A stretch of 64,000 bases of DNA, from positions 2,440,501 through 2,504,500 of the forward strand of contig NZ_JACHMZ010000001.1 in assembly GCF_014205165.1 (NCBI RefSeq). The letters are read 5' to 3'. The translations under genes and the position numbers were made by a program. This document shows positions 15,714 to 25,662 of this stretch, in pieces. Below the pieces are notes generated by a model. It worked only from the letters and a program-made list of their open reading frames with translations, had not been told where the DNA came from and made no database searches. Numbering within the stretch: position 1 is the stretch's first letter; every line of letters begins with the position of its first letter. Origin of the DNA: Micromonospora carbonacea. Its GTDB lineage: Bacteria > Actinomycetota > Actinomycetes > Mycobacteriales > Micromonosporaceae.

Positions 15714-18700
15714 TGGACCGCCCCGACCTGGCCGCCTGGATGCCACTGGCCGCCGGAGTGCTCGGCGTCGCGCCCGAGCACCTGCCTCAGGCGGCGGCCA
15801 CCGAGTCCTTCGTCGGGCTGGGCGGCACCTCGTTGCAGGCCATCGCGCTGGTCGCGCTCGGCCAGCGGGAGCTGCGGGCGCACGTGGAGGCGGGCCGGCT
15901 GCTGTCCGCGCTGCCGCTGGCGCAGGCGCTCGCCGACGCGGTCGACCACGTCGACACCGCCCCGCCGGTGCTCGCGCGGCGGCCCGCCGAACGGGACCTG
16001 CTGCCCGGCCAGCGGTCCATGCTCGCCGCGCACCTGCTCGACCGGGACGTGCCCTACCACCTGATGTTCACCCTGGAGGCGGACGGCCCGCTGGACCCGG
16101 CCCGGGTCCGCCGGGTGCTGGGGGAGCTGGCCACCCGGCACGAGGCGTTGCGCACCCGCTTCGTCCACGAGCCCCGGCAGGCCCGGATCGTGCTGCCCGC
16201 GCCGTACCAGCCGCGGCTGCTGCACCAGGCGCTGCCCGGCGACGACGCGGTCCGCACCGTGCACGACCTGTACGGCACCGCGGCGGGGCGGCTGCTGCGC
16301 CCCTTCGAGGAGCCACCGGTCGTGTTCGTGCTGACCCGGGCCGGGGACCGGGACCTGCTGACCCTGCTGGTGCACCACGTGGTCAGCGACGGTTGGAGCA
16401 TCGGGCTGCTGTGGCGGGAGTTCACCGCGCGCTACGCCGCCGACGCGGCGGGCGGCGCACCGTCCGACGCCGACGCGGCGGCCGGGCCCGCACCCTCCCC
16501 GGACTGGATCGGCAGCCGGCTGGCCGCGCGGGAGGCGGCCGGGGAGGTGGACGCCGCGCTGGCCCGGATCCGGACCCGGCTGACGGGCGCGCCGAGCACG
16601 GTGGCGCTCGCCACCGACCTGCCCCCGCTGGCCGAGGCCGACGGGCGGGGCGCCCGCCTGCACTTCCACCTCGACCCGACGACGGCCGACGCGGTGACCG
16701 ACCTGGCCCGCCGGTGCGGAGTGACCGTGACGTCGGTGGTCATGGCGGGCTGGGCGCTGGCCGCGTCCCGCCACGCCGGGCTGGACGACCTGCTCCTCGG
16801 GGTCCCCGTGGCGGGCCGCTTCGAGGCGGGCATGGCGGAGATCGTCGGCCTGTGCACCCGGGTCGTCCCGGTGCGCTGCTCAAGCGGCGACACGCTGACC
16901 GTACGCGAGCACGTCCGGGGCGTGGCCGCGGCGGTGGGCGAGGCGGCCGCCGACGCCGACGTGCCGTTCGAGCGGGTCGTCGCGGCGCTCGACGTCCCCA
17001 CCGAGCCGGCGCGCAACCCGCTGGCGCAGCTCGGCTTCGCCGCCCACCACGAGCTGGTCCCCGACGAGCTGACCGGGGGCGGCCGGCGCTGGCGGCTGCA
17101 CGAGGGGCACTGCCACGGCGCGGTCTTCGACGCCCTGCTCTACCTCCAGTCCTGGTCGGCGCGCCCCCGGCTGGCCCTGGAGTACGCGACGTCGGTGCTC
17201 ACCGCCGCCGAGGCCGGTGAGCTGGTCGAGTCGTTCCGGGCGGCGCTGGCCGCGCTCGCCGCCGACCCGGACGCGCCCCTGGGCCGGGTCGGCGCCCTCT
17301 CGCCGGCCCAGCGGGACCGGCTGCGCACGCTGGGCGCCGGCGGCCCCCACCACACCACCGACGACGTGTGGCACCGGCTCGCCCGCCACGCCCGCGACGC
17401 GGGTGACCGGATCGCGCTGGTCGACCCGCAGGCCGGGCTCACCCTCACCTACCGCGACCTGCACGACCGCGCCGTCGCCCAGGCGGGCCTGCTGCACGCC
17501 TGCGGGGTGCGGGCCGGCGACGGGGTGCTGCTGGAGCTGCCGCGCTCGGCGGCGGAGGCGGTGGCGGTGCTGGGCGTGCTGCGGCTCGGCGCGTACTACG
17601 TGGCGGTCGACCGGGACGCCACCGACGAGTGGCGGGCGCACCTGGCCGGGGCGGTCGCGCCCCGCGCCCGGCTCGGCGTGGCCGCGCCCGGACCGCACTG
17701 GTCCGGCGTGGCGGACTGTCCGCTGGTCGACCTCCACGACCCGGCCCCGGCCCCCGACGCCGGCCCCGAGGCGGCCCCGGCCGGACCGGACCGGACCGCG
17801 TACACCTCGTTCACCTCCGGGTCGACCGGCGTGCCGAAGGGCGTCGTCGTGCCGCACCGGGCGGTGCTGCGCCTCGCCGACGACCCGGCGCTCTTCGCCG
17901 ACCGGCCGGGCATGCGGATGCTGCGGCTGTCGCCGCTGGCGTTCGACGCGTCCACCCTGGAGCTGCTGGTGCCGCTGGCCAACGGGGACACCGTGGTGGT
18001 CTTCCCGGCCGGGGAGCCGACGCCCGACGCGCTGACCGGGTTCCTGCGCGCCGAGGCCGTCAGCCACGCCTGGCTCACCTCGGGCGTCTTCCACCTGGTC
18101 GCCGACCACCGGCCGGACGCCTTCGCCGGGCTGCGGCAGCTCCTCACCGGCGGCGGCGTGGTCTCCCCGGCGCACGTGCGCCGGGTGCTGGCCGCCTGCC
18201 CGGGGCTGCGGCTCACCAACGGCTACGGCCCGACCGAGAACACCACGTTCACCACCACGTACTCGGTCGACCACGCCGAGGCCACCCCGGACCCGCTGCC
18301 GATCGGCGGGCCGGTGCGCGGCACCGACCTGCACGTCGTGGGACCGGGCGGCCGCCTCGTCCCGCCCGGGGCGGTCGGCGAGCTGTGGGCGGCGGGGACC
18401 GGGCTCGCCGACGGCTACCTCGACGACCCGGCCCGCACGGACGCCTCGTTCGTCCGCTCCGCGGAGCTGGGCACGCGCCTGTACCGCACCGGTGACCTGG
18501 TGCGCTGGGGCGCGGACGGGCAGCTGCGGTTCCTCGGCCGCAACGACCGCCAGGTGAAGATCGCCGGCCACCGGGTCGAGCTGGTCGACATCGAGCGCCG
18601 GCTGCGCGCCCGGCCCGGCGTACGCGACGCGGTGGTCTTCACCGTCGGCGACCCGGCGACCGGGATCCGCCTGTGCGCCGCCCTCAAGCCCGACGCGGAC

Positions 18701-19165
18701 GGCGTCGACGTGGCGGACGTGCGCCGGGCGGTGGAGCCGGAGCTGGCCCCGTACGCCCGCCCGCAGCAGTGGCACACCGTGGCCGAGTTCCCGCTGGACC
18801 GCAACGGCAAGGTCGACCTGCGGGCGCTGGCCGCCCTGGCCGCCGCCGCGCCCCCCACCGCGGCCGCGGCGGCGAAGCCCCCGGCCTCGGCGACGTCGGC
18901 CCCGGCCTCGGCGTCGCTGGCCGAGTTCGAGGAGCTGGTCAGCCGGGCGTGGGTGGAGGCGCTGGGCACCGACGACTTCGACCTCGACGAGGCGTTCTTC
19001 GACGTCGGCGGGGAGTCCCTGCGGCTGGCCGTGGTCCGCCGGCTGCTCCAGCAGCGGCTGTCCGGCCGGACCATCCCGCTGACCGACCTCTACCGCTTTC
19101 CGACCGTCCAGACGCTGGCCCGGCATCTGCACGCACAGACCGAAGGAGCAGGCGCACCCTCATGA
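15713..19165 (+). CDS. NRPS PCP-C-A-PCP
   Basis: Nonribosomal peptide synthetase of 1150 residues. Order: a short N-terminal carrier-like domain (about 5-75; [12 protein letters not shown], Ser40), condensation domain (about 85-510; HHVVSDG at 221-227), adenylation domain (about 545-1040; [34 protein letters not shown]) and C-terminal carrier (about 1060-1140; FFDVGGESL, Ser1102). My manual specificity code is D-A-L-W-L-G-G-T-F-K, close to the published valine consensus DAFWIGGTFK, so a branched aliphatic amino acid, probably valine, is predicted. An Ala/Pro/Ser-rich linker precedes the last carrier. No epimerase, methyltransferase or thioesterase. The start at 15713 overlaps the preceding stop, and the end overlaps the next ATG. 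Confidence 0.9.
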   Translation: MDRPDLAAWMPLAAGVLGVAPEHLPQAAATESFVGLGGTSLQAIALVALGQRELRAHVEAGRLLSALPLAQALADAVDHVDTAPPVLARRPAERDLLPGQRSMLAAHLLDRDVPYHLMFTLEADGPLDPARVRRVLGELATRHEALRTRFVHEPRQARIVLPAPYQPRLLHQALPGDDAVRTVHDLYGTAAGRLLRPFEEPPVVFVLTRAGDRDLLTLLVHHVVSDGWSIGLLWREFTARYAADAAGGAPSDADAAAGPAPSPDWIGSRLAAREAAGEVDAALARIRTRLTGAPSTVALATDLPPLAEADGRGARLHFHLDPTTADAVTDLARRCGVTVTSVVMAGWALAASRHAGLDDLLLGVPVAGRFEAGMAEIVGLCTRVVPVRCSSGDTLTVREHVRGVAAAVGEAAADADVPFERVVAALDVPTEPARNPLAQLGFAAHHELVPDELTGGGRRWRLHEGHCHGAVFDALLYLQSWSARPRLALEYATSVLTAAEAGELVESFRAALAALAADPDAPLGRVGALSPAQRDRLRTLGAGGPHHTTDDVWHRLARHARDAGDRIALVDPQAGLTLTYRDLHDRAVAQAGLLHACGVRAGDGVLLELPRSAAEAVAVLGVLRLGAYYVAVDRDATDEWRAHLAGAVAPRARLGVAAPGPHWSGVADCPLVDLHDPAPAPDAGPEAAPAGPDRTAYTSFTSGSTGVPKGVVVPHRAVLRLADDPALFADRPGMRMLRLSPLAFDASTLELLVPLANGDTVVVFPAGEPTPDALTGFLRAEAVSHAWLTSGVFHLVADHRPDAFAGLRQLLTGGGVVSPAHVRRVLAACPGLRLTNGYGPTENTTFTTTYSVDHAEATPDPLPIGGPVRGTDLHVVGPGGRLVPPGAVGELWAAGTGLADGYLDDPARTDASFVRSAELGTRLYRTGDLVRWGADGQLRFLGRNDRQVKIAGHRVELVDIERRLRARPGVRDAVVFTVGDPATGIRLCAALKPDADGVDVADVRRAVEPELAPYARPQQWHTVAEFPLDRNGKVDLRALAALAAAAPPTAAAAAKPPASATSAPASASLAEFEELVSRAWVEALGTDDFDLDEAFFDVGGESLRLAVVRRLLQQRLSGRTIPLTDLYRFPTVQTLARHLHAQTEGAGAPS

Positions 19166-22074
19166 ACGGCGACATCGCGATCGTAGGCATGGCGGGCCGG
19201 TTCCCGGGCGCCGCCGACGTCTGGCAGTACTGGTCCAACCTGGCCGCCGGCAGGATCACCATCAGCTCGCTGACCCGCAGCGAGCTGCTGGCCGCCGGCG
19301 TGCCCGCCGACCGGCTCGACGACCCCGCGTACGTGCCGGCGCGCGGGATGCTGGCCGACCCGGAGCTGTTCGACGCCGCCTTCTTCGGCATCACCCCCCG
19401 GGAGGCGGAGACCACCGACCCGCAGCACCGGCTGCTGATGCAGACCGCCTGGACCGCGCTGGAGTCGGCCGGGCTCGCCACCGACGCGCCCTTCGGCCGG
19501 GTCGGCGTCTTCGCCGGCGCGGGCTTCAACTACTACGGGCTGCACCACGTCTTCGCGCGGCCCGGCCTGGTCGACGCGCAGGGGCTGCTGTCGGTGGTGC
19601 TCGGCAACGAGAAGGACCACCTGGCCGCGAAGATCGCTTACCGGCTGGGCCTGGGCGGGCCCGCCGTCACGGTGCAGACCGCCTGCTCGACCTCGCTCGT
19701 GGCGGTGCACCTGGCCGCGCAGAGCCTGCGCGCCGGCGACTCGGACGTCGCGCTGGCCGGCGGGGCCTGCGTGGCCGTGCCGCAGCACTCCGGCTACCTG
19801 TACGAGACCAAGGGCATCATGTCGGCCGACGGCACCTGTCGCCCGTTCGACGCCACCGCGGAGGGGACCGTGCCCGGCAACGGCGTCGCCCTGGTGGTGC
19901 TCAAACGCGTCGAGGACGCCCGCCGCGACGGCGACACCGTCTACGCGGTGATCAAGGGCTCGGCGGTGAACAACGACGGCAGCCTGAAGGTCGGCTACAC
20001 CGCCCCCGGGGTCGCCGGCCAGATCGACGTGCTGACCCGCGCGTACGCCGCCGCCGGGGTGGACCCCGCCACCGTCGGCTACCTGGAGGCGCACGGCACC
20101 GCCACCGAGGTCGGCGACGCCATCGAGCTGTCCGCGCTGACCGAGGTGTTCACCCGGGGCGCGCGGCCCTGCTCGCTCGGCTCGGTGAAGGCCAACGTCG
20201 GCCACCTCGACGCGGCGGCCGGCGTCGCCGGGCTGATCAAGGCCGCGCTGGCGCTGCACTTCCGCCAGATCCCGCCGCTGGCCGGCCTGAAACAGGCCCG
20301 GCCCGAGCTGCTCGACGGCTCCACCCCGTTCACCGTGGACGCCGTCGCCCGGCCCTGGGACACCGACGGCACGCCGCGCCGGGCCGGGGTCAGCGCGTTC
20401 GGCCTCGGCGGCACCAACGTCCACGTGGTGCTGGAGGAGGGGGACGGGCCGGTCGCACCGGACCCGACCGCCCCGCCCGGGGAACGCACCGAGCTGGTGG
20501 TGCTGTCCGGGCGTACCCCGGAGGCTGTCCGGGCCGCCGCCGACCAGCTCGGCGAGCACCTGCGGCAGCACCCCGACCTGCCGCTGGCCGACGTCGCCCG
20601 CACCCTGCAGTCGTACCGCCGGCACTTCCCGCACCGGCTCGCGGTGGCCGCCCCGGACCTCGCCGGGACGGCGGCCCGGCTGGGCCGCGCCCCGGGCCGG
20701 GCGGCGGCCCGCCGGCCCAGCGTGGTCCTCCTCTTCCCCGGCCAGGGCGCCGAGTTCCCCGGCATGTCCCGGGGCCTCTACGACCGCTACCCGTCGTTCC
20801 GGGCCGACCTCGACCGAGGGGCGCGGCTGCTCACCCCGGTCCTCGGGCTGGACCCGCGGGAGGTGCTGGTCGACGAGGACCCGCACGACGTGGCGCACCG
20901 CACCGACGTGACCCAGCCCGTGCTGGCGCTGCACGAGCTGGCCCTCGGCCAGCTGCTGCTCTCCTGGGGGATACGACCTGCCGCGCTAGTCGGCCACTCC
21001 GTCGGCGAGTTCGCCGCCGCCGCGCTGGCCGGCGAGCTGGCCGGCGACGACATGCTGCGCCTGGTGGCGGTCCGGGGCCGGCTCATGCAGGACGCGCCCG
21101 AGGGCGGCATGCTGGCCGTCCTCACCTCCCCACCCTCCCTCACCCCCCATCTGGCCGGCCTGGACGAGCTCGACGTGGCCGCGCGCAACGCCCCCGACCT
21201 GACCGTGGTGGCCGGGCCGGTGGCGCAGCTCGACGCGCTGCGGGAGCGGCTGACCGGGGCGGGCGTGCACTGGCGGACGCTGCCCGCCCGGCGGGCGTAC
21301 CACAGCCGGATGATGGCCGACGCGGCCCGGCGGTTCGGCGTCGAGGCCGACCGGGTGGACCGGCTTCCGCGCGCCCTCGCGGTGATCAGCTCCGTGGACG
21401 GCGCGCTGCTCGGCAAGGGGCTGTCCCGCCCGGCGGGCTACTGGGCGACCCAGCTGCGCAGCCCGGTCGGCTACCACGACGCGCTGCTGACCGCGTTCGG
21501 CCTGCCCGACCCGGTCCTGGTCGAGGTGGGGCCGGGCAGCGCGCTCACCGGCGCCGCCCGGCAGACCCCGCAGGGCCGGTCGGTGCCCGCGTACGCCCTC
21601 CAGCCACGGGCGACGGCCCGCGCGGACGCCGGCGACGTGCTGGCCGGGGTCGGCGCGCTCTGGACGGCCGGGGTGGGCGTGGACTGGCCGGCGCTGCGCG
21701 GCGACGCCGGCGGCCGGCGGGTCGCGCTGCCCGGCTACCCGTTCGCGCCCACCCGGCACTGGCTCGACGCCGCACCGCCCGTCCCGGACGTCCCGCCGCC
21801 CGTCCCGGACATCGCGCCATCGGTCCCGGACGTCCCGGCGTCGCCGGCCGGCGGCGAGGACGGCCTCGTGGGGGAGCTCGTGGCGCTCTGGACCGCCCTG
21901 CTCGGCGTCCCGGAGATCGGCCCGGACACGAACTTCTTCGCGGTCGGCGGCGACTCGCTCCTGCTCATCCGCATGATCGGCCAGGTGCGACGCCGCTACG
22001 GCGTGCGGGTGCCGATCGACACCCTCACCGCCGACGCCACGCCGCGCGTGCTCGCCGGGCTGGTGACCGCGTGA
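19162..22074 (+). CDS. Type I PKS module KS-AT-ACP
   Basis: Modular polyketide synthase of 970 residues. Ketosynthase (about 4-425) has AACSTS-type TACSTS with Cys175, EAHGTAT and KANVGHLD. Acyltransferase (about 530-830) has LLFPGQGAEFPGM and GHSVGEF with Ser613. The specificity region reads RRAYHSRMM, nearer the malonyl HAFH type than methylmalonyl YASH. A linker with repeated VPDVP/VPDIAP segments (about 873-895) leads to a carrier (about 900-965; FFAVGGDSLLLI, Ser932). With no KR, DH or ER the incorporated unit should stay a beta-keto unit. There is no thioesterase. ATG at 19162 overlaps the upstream stop and the carrier end overlaps the next gene. Confidence 0.92.
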   Translation: MNGDIAIVGMAGRFPGAADVWQYWSNLAAGRITISSLTRSELLAAGVPADRLDDPAYVPARGMLADPELFDAAFFGITPREAETTDPQHRLLMQTAWTALESAGLATDAPFGRVGVFAGAGFNYYGLHHVFARPGLVDAQGLLSVVLGNEKDHLAAKIAYRLGLGGPAVTVQTACSTSLVAVHLAAQSLRAGDSDVALAGGACVAVPQHSGYLYETKGIMSADGTCRPFDATAEGTVPGNGVALVVLKRVEDARRDGDTVYAVIKGSAVNNDGSLKVGYTAPGVAGQIDVLTRAYAAAGVDPATVGYLEAHGTATEVGDAIELSALTEVFTRGARPCSLGSVKANVGHLDAAAGVAGLIKAALALHFRQIPPLAGLKQARPELLDGSTPFTVDAVARPWDTDGTPRRAGVSAFGLGGTNVHVVLEEGDGPVAPDPTAPPGERTELVVLSGRTPEAVRAAADQLGEHLRQHPDLPLADVARTLQSYRRHFPHRLAVAAPDLAGTAARLGRAPGRAAARRPSVVLLFPGQGAEFPGMSRGLYDRYPSFRADLDRGARLLTPVLGLDPREVLVDEDPHDVAHRTDVTQPVLALHELALGQLLLSWGIRPAALVGHSVGEFAAAALAGELAGDDMLRLVAVRGRLMQDAPEGGMLAVLTSPPSLTPHLAGLDELDVAARNAPDLTVVAGPVAQLDALRERLTGAGVHWRTLPARRAYHSRMMADAARRFGVEADRVDRLPRALAVISSVDGALLGKGLSRPAGYWATQLRSPVGYHDALLTAFGLPDPVLVEVGPGSALTGAARQTPQGRSVPAYALQPRATARADAGDVLAGVGALWTAGVGVDWPALRGDAGGRRVALPGYPFAPTRHWLDAAPPVPDVPPPVPDIAPSVPDVPASPAGGEDGLVGELVALWTALLGVPEIGPDTNFFAVGGDSLLLIRMIGQVRRRYGVRVPIDTLTADATPRVLAGLVTA

Positions 22075-24158
22075 CCGGCCGCCAGGACGCCCCGGACCTC
22101 GCCGCCGCGGTGGCGGCCGTGCTCTGCCACCGGCTCGGCGGCGCGACCGAGGTCGCGGTGCGCGGCCCGCGCGGCGAGCTGCGGCTGCGCGTGGGCCCGG
22201 ACCACACCCTCGACCAGGTACGCGCGCAGGCGCGCAGCCTTGCCCCGGCGGCGGTGCCTGCCGTGCCGCCGTCCGCGGCGGTGCCGGACGTGCTGCCACC
22301 GGCGGCGGTGCCGGACGTGCTGCCACCGGCGGCGGTGCCGGACGTGCTGTTGCCCGCAGCGGCCGCCGACGACGGTGTCGTGGCCACCCTGGGCGCGCTG
22401 CCGGTGCGCTTCCTGCGCCACCACGGCGACGCCCGGTGGCTGCCGGAGCGCCTGCGCACCCTGCACGCCTGGCTCACCGCCCACCCCGACCGGCCGGTGC
22501 GGGAGGCGACGCTCGTCGGCCCCGAGGAGCGCCGCACCCTGCTCGGCTTCAACCCCGCGCCGACGCCCGCCCCGCGCACCCCGGTGCACGAGCTGATCTG
22601 CCGGCAGGCGGAACGCACCCCCGACACCGTCGCGCTGCGCGGCGGTGGCCGCCACCTCAGCTACCGCGAGTTCCTGGACGAGGCGGCGGCGCTGGCCGGG
22701 CGGCTGCGCGCCGACGGGGTGGGGCCGGGGTCGGTGGTCGGGCTCTGCGCCGAGCGCAGCCCCGAACTCGTGGTCGCGGTGCTCGGCGTGCTGCTGGCCG
22801 GCGCGGCGTACCTGCCGGTCGACCCGGCGCACCCGCGTCCCCGGCTGGACCTCATGCTCGGCACCGCCGGAGCGACGCTGGTGCTGACCGACCCGGCGGG
22901 GCGGGCCGCGTTGGGCGCCGCGCCGGCCGTGCCCGTCCGCCCGCTGGACGGCGGCGACCGGGCCGCCCCGCCGGTCGACTGGCGCGGCTACCGGGCACCG
23001 CAGGAGGTGGTCCACGGCCTCTCGTACGTGATCTTCACCTCCGGGTCGACGGGCGCGCCCAAGGGCGTGCAGATGACGCACCTGTCGCTGGCCAACCGCC
23101 TGGCCTGGATGCAGGACACCTATCGGATCGGCCCGGGTGACGTGGTGTTGCAGAAGACGCCGTACACCTTCGACGTCTCGGTGTGGGAGCTGCTCTGGCC
23201 CTTCCTCGCCGGCGCCACCCTGGTGACGGCGCAGCCGCAGGCGCACCGCGACCCGCAGGAGATGGTCGAGGTGATCGCCCGCGAGTCGGTGACCACCGTC
23301 CACTTCGTGCCCTCCATGCTCGCCCTCTTCGTCGAGGAGGCGGGACTGGAGCGCTGCGTCGACCTGCGCCGGGTGATCTGCAGCGGGGAGGCGCTGCCGC
23401 CGAAGCTGGTCAACAAGCTCACCGCCGTGCTGCCCGGCGCGCAGGTGCACAACCTGTACGGCCCCACCGAGGCGGCCATCGACGTCACCGCCTGGCGGTG
23501 CCGCCGGCCCGAACCGGCCGACACCGTGCCGATCGGCCGGCCGATCAGCAACGTCGTCGCGTACGTGCTCGACGAGCGGGGCGAACTCGCGCCGCTGGGC
23601 CAGGTGGGGGAGCTGGTGGTCGGCGGGGACTGCCTCGCGCGCGGCTACGCCGGCCGGCCCGACCTGACCGCCGAGCGGTTCGTCGAGGTGACCGTCGCCG
23701 GCCGGCCGCAGCGGGTGTACCGGACCGGGGACCTGGTCTGGTGGTCGCCGGAGGGCCACCTCAACTACGTCGGCCGGGCCGACACCCAGGTCAAGATCCG
23801 CGGGCAGCGGGTGGAGCTGGGGGAGATCGAGGCGACCCTCAACCGGCACCCGCTCGTGGCCAACAGCGTCGTGCTGCTCCGCGAGGACCAGGGCGCCGCG
23901 CCGGCCCTGGTGGCGTACCTGGTCGCCGAGCGCGACGCCGACCCGGCCCGGCTGGCCGAGCCGGCGCTGCGCGCGTTCCTCGCCGGGGAGTTGCCCGACC
24001 ACATGGTGCCGGCGCGCTGCGTCCTCCTGCCCGAGCTGCCCGCCACCGCCAACGGCAAGGTCGACCGGCGGGCGCTGCCCCCTCCGCCGGCCCGGGTCCG
24101 CCGCTCCGGCGTCCGCGCGGGCCGCCCCGATCCGGTGGCCTCTCCGTCCCGCGCCTGA
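22071..24158 (+). CDS. Stand-alone NRPS adenylation domain, serine-type
   Basis: Amino-acid-activating protein of 695 residues. The first ~150 residues are unusual: a region rich in Ala/Pro with three tandem AAVPDVLPP units, then a short stretch (PVREATLVGPEERRTLLGFNP) that looks like the tail of a condensation domain and the C-A linker. The adenylation domain follows (about 165-670): FTSGSTGAPKG, LYGPTEAAIDVT, VYRTGDLVWW, TANGKVDRRAL. The manual code D-V-W-H-I-S-L-I-D-K matches the classical serine code. The protein stops right after the A domain with no carrier, so it must load a carrier on another protein; the free carrier at 15447-15713 or the neighbouring modules are candidates. Last gene of the rightward cluster; no thioesterase follows. 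Confidence 0.9.
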   Translation: MTGRQDAPDLAAAVAAVLCHRLGGATEVAVRGPRGELRLRVGPDHTLDQVRAQARSLAPAAVPAVPPSAAVPDVLPPAAVPDVLPPAAVPDVLLPAAAADDGVVATLGALPVRFLRHHGDARWLPERLRTLHAWLTAHPDRPVREATLVGPEERRTLLGFNPAPTPAPRTPVHELICRQAERTPDTVALRGGGRHLSYREFLDEAAALAGRLRADGVGPGSVVGLCAERSPELVVAVLGVLLAGAAYLPVDPAHPRPRLDLMLGTAGATLVLTDPAGRAALGAAPAVPVRPLDGGDRAAPPVDWRGYRAPQEVVHGLSYVIFTSGSTGAPKGVQMTHLSLANRLAWMQDTYRIGPGDVVLQKTPYTFDVSVWELLWPFLAGATLVTAQPQAHRDPQEMVEVIARESVTTVHFVPSMLALFVEEAGLERCVDLRRVICSGEALPPKLVNKLTAVLPGAQVHNLYGPTEAAIDVTAWRCRRPEPADTVPIGRPISNVVAYVLDERGELAPLGQVGELVVGGDCLARGYAGRPDLTAERFVEVTVAGRPQRVYRTGDLVWWSPEGHLNYVGRADTQVKIRGQRVELGEIEATLNRHPLVANSVVLLREDQGAAPALVAYLVAERDADPARLAEPALRAFLAGELPDHMVPARCVLLPELPATANGKVDRRALPPPPARVRRSGVRAGRPDPVASPSRA
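22275..22355 (+). repeat. Three 27-base in-frame tandem repeats
   Basis: Three consecutive units encoding AAVPDVLPP (third unit AAVPDVLLP) near the N-terminus of the serine-type A protein. DNA identity between units 1 and 2 is complete by eye, indicating recent duplication. A similar VPDVPPPVPDIAP linker (about 21778-21843) occurs near the end of the preceding PKS. Confidence 0.85.
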
Positions 24159-24178
24159 CCCGTCGTGGTCGCGGCCGG

Positions 24179-25585
24179 TCAGCGGCCGACGGCGGCCTCC
24201 GGCACCCCGCGCGGCCCGCGCGGGGCGCCGGACCGCAGGGACGGCAGCGCCCAGAGGAACGCGAGCAGGCCACCGGCCGTCGCGAGGAGCACCGCCGGCC
24301 GCAGCCCGACCGATTGCCCCGCCAACCCGCCGAGCACCGCGCCGACCGGGCGTACCCCGAAGCTGATCGTCTGGTAGGCCCCCCGGACCTGGGCGCGCAG
24401 CGGCACCGGCACCGCGGCGACGAAGGTGGCGGCGACGCTGATGTCCTGCACCGAGCGGCCCACCCCGGACAGGACCGAGGCGACGAGCACGACGGTCACG
24501 ACCACCGCCGCCGGACCGGCCACGACCGCGATGGCCGTCAGCGGCGCTGCGGAGAGCAGGCTGCCGGCCACCAGGCTCCGGGGCATCCCGAGGCGTCGGG
24601 CGACCGCCGGGAGCGCCAGGGATCCCACCAGGGCGCCGGCGGCCTCCGCGCCGAGCACGAGCCCGGTCACGGCGGCGGACAGGCGCAGCGTCCGGGTGAG
24701 GAACAGGACCAGGAGGGCGTGGAACATCAGGTTGAAGAAGTTGGCGGTGGTGGTGACGCCGAGCGCGCCACGGAGGGCGGGGGCGTCCGCGATGAAGCGG
24801 AGCCCCGTGGTGGAGACCGGCGCGGCCCGGCGCGGCGGCGTCCGCGCGGCGGAACGGTCGATCCTGGTCAGCAGGGCGGCCGACCAGAGGTAGGACAGCG
24901 CGTCCGCGGCCACCGCGACCGGGGCGGACAGGACTGGGACCAGCAGACCGCCCGCACCGGATCCCGCGACGGACGCCACCGTGCGCGCGCCGTAGACCAG
25001 CGACTGCCCGGCGACGAGGCGGTCGTCGTCGAGGAGGGTGGGGAAGAGGGCGGCGTCGGCCACGACGAACACCACGGACGCGCTCGCGACGATCGCCGTG
25101 AGCGCGTACAGGGCGGGCAGGCTCGACCAGCCCAGCCACCAGGCCACCGGCAGCGACGCGGTCGCCGCGAAGCGGACGACGTCCGCGCCGATCATCGGGG
25201 TCAGCGGGTGCCGGAAGCGGGCCACCCACCCGGCCGCCGCAATGGCGAACAGGACGCTCGGGAGCCACGCCAGCGCCGTCAGCCAGCCCATCTGGGCCGG
25301 GCCTGCGCCGAGCAGCACGGCGGCGATGGGCACCGCCACCGACAGCAGCCCGTCGCCGGCGGCCGAGACGCTCACGGCGCCCCAGTAACGCCGGAACGCC
25401 GGTGCCCGCAGCGGCGTCCCGTGCGACGGGAGTGCCGCGCGCGTCCACCGGCGTCCTCCCCACGGGCCACCCGGCCGCCCCGCGAGTGCCCGGCCCGTGG
25501 CAGGCCGCTCCTGAGGCCGGCGCAGGAGGCGGCCCGCCAGGTGACCGCGGGTCACTCGCTCCAGTCGGCGATCTTCATCGGACAC
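24179..25585 (-). CDS. MFS transporter (enterobactin-exporter-like half of the family)
   Basis: Membrane transporter of about 468 residues. After a 55-60 residue Arg-rich leader come LRAPAFRRYWGAVSVSAAGDGLLSVAVPIAAVLL (TM1) and further helices, with charged loops of MFS type (WVARFRHPLTPMIGADVVR). The general pattern, including AQVRGAYQTISFGVRPVGAVLGGLAG, is that of EntS-like exporters. The start is uncertain: I take GTG 25585, but the strongest Shine-Dalgarno here (GAGAGGAGG) fits the out-of-frame ATG at 25578 better. The gene is last in the leftward operon and ends 20 bases from the convergent serine A-domain gene, so it could serve either cluster. Confidence 0.78.
   Translation of the reverse strand: MSDEDRRLERVTRGHLAGRLLRRPQERPATGRALAGRPGGPWGGRRWTRAALPSHGTPLRAPAFRRYWGAVSVSAAGDGLLSVAVPIAAVLLGAGPAQMGWLTALAWLPSVLFAIAAAGWVARFRHPLTPMIGADVVRFAATASLPVAWWLGWSSLPALYALTAIVASASVVFVVADAALFPTLLDDDRLVAGQSLVYGARTVASVAGSGAGGLLVPVLSAPVAVAADALSYLWSAALLTRIDRSAARTPPRRAAPVSTTGLRFIADAPALRGALGVTTTANFFNLMFHALLVLFLTRTLRLSAAVTGLVLGAEAAGALVGSLALPAVARRLGMPRSLVAGSLLSAAPLTAIAVVAGPAAVVVTVVLVASVLSGVGRSVQDISVAATFVAAVPVPLRAQVRGAYQTISFGVRPVGAVLGGLAGQSVGLRPAVLLATAGGLLAFLWALPSLRSGAPRGPRGVPEAAVGR
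25552..25578 (-). CDS. Eight-codon ORF behind a very strong RBS
   Basis: ATG at 25578 lies seven bases behind GAGAGGAGG, the best Shine-Dalgarno in this stretch, and opens the frame MKIADWSE followed by TGA. It overlaps the 5' end of the MFS gene in another frame. It may be a leader peptide coupling translation to the MFS gene, the remnant of a lost gene, or chance. Confidence 0.3.
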   Translation of the reverse strand: MKIADWSE

Positions 25586-25662
25586 CTCCTCTCGCCTCCA
25601 ACGGCTCGCCGGCACCGGCTCCGAACCGGTGCCGCACGGCACGCGGCAGCCCGGGCGGGCCG

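Noticed and set aside
22275..22355. CRISPR-like array
   Set aside because: The 27-base units are directly adjacent with no spacers and are in frame inside a coding region.
21996..25463. A 1155-codon minus-strand open frame over the serine A domain and MFS region
   Set aside because: Its NRPS-side part is antisense shadow and the MFS-side part is out of frame with the real transporter; no family features.
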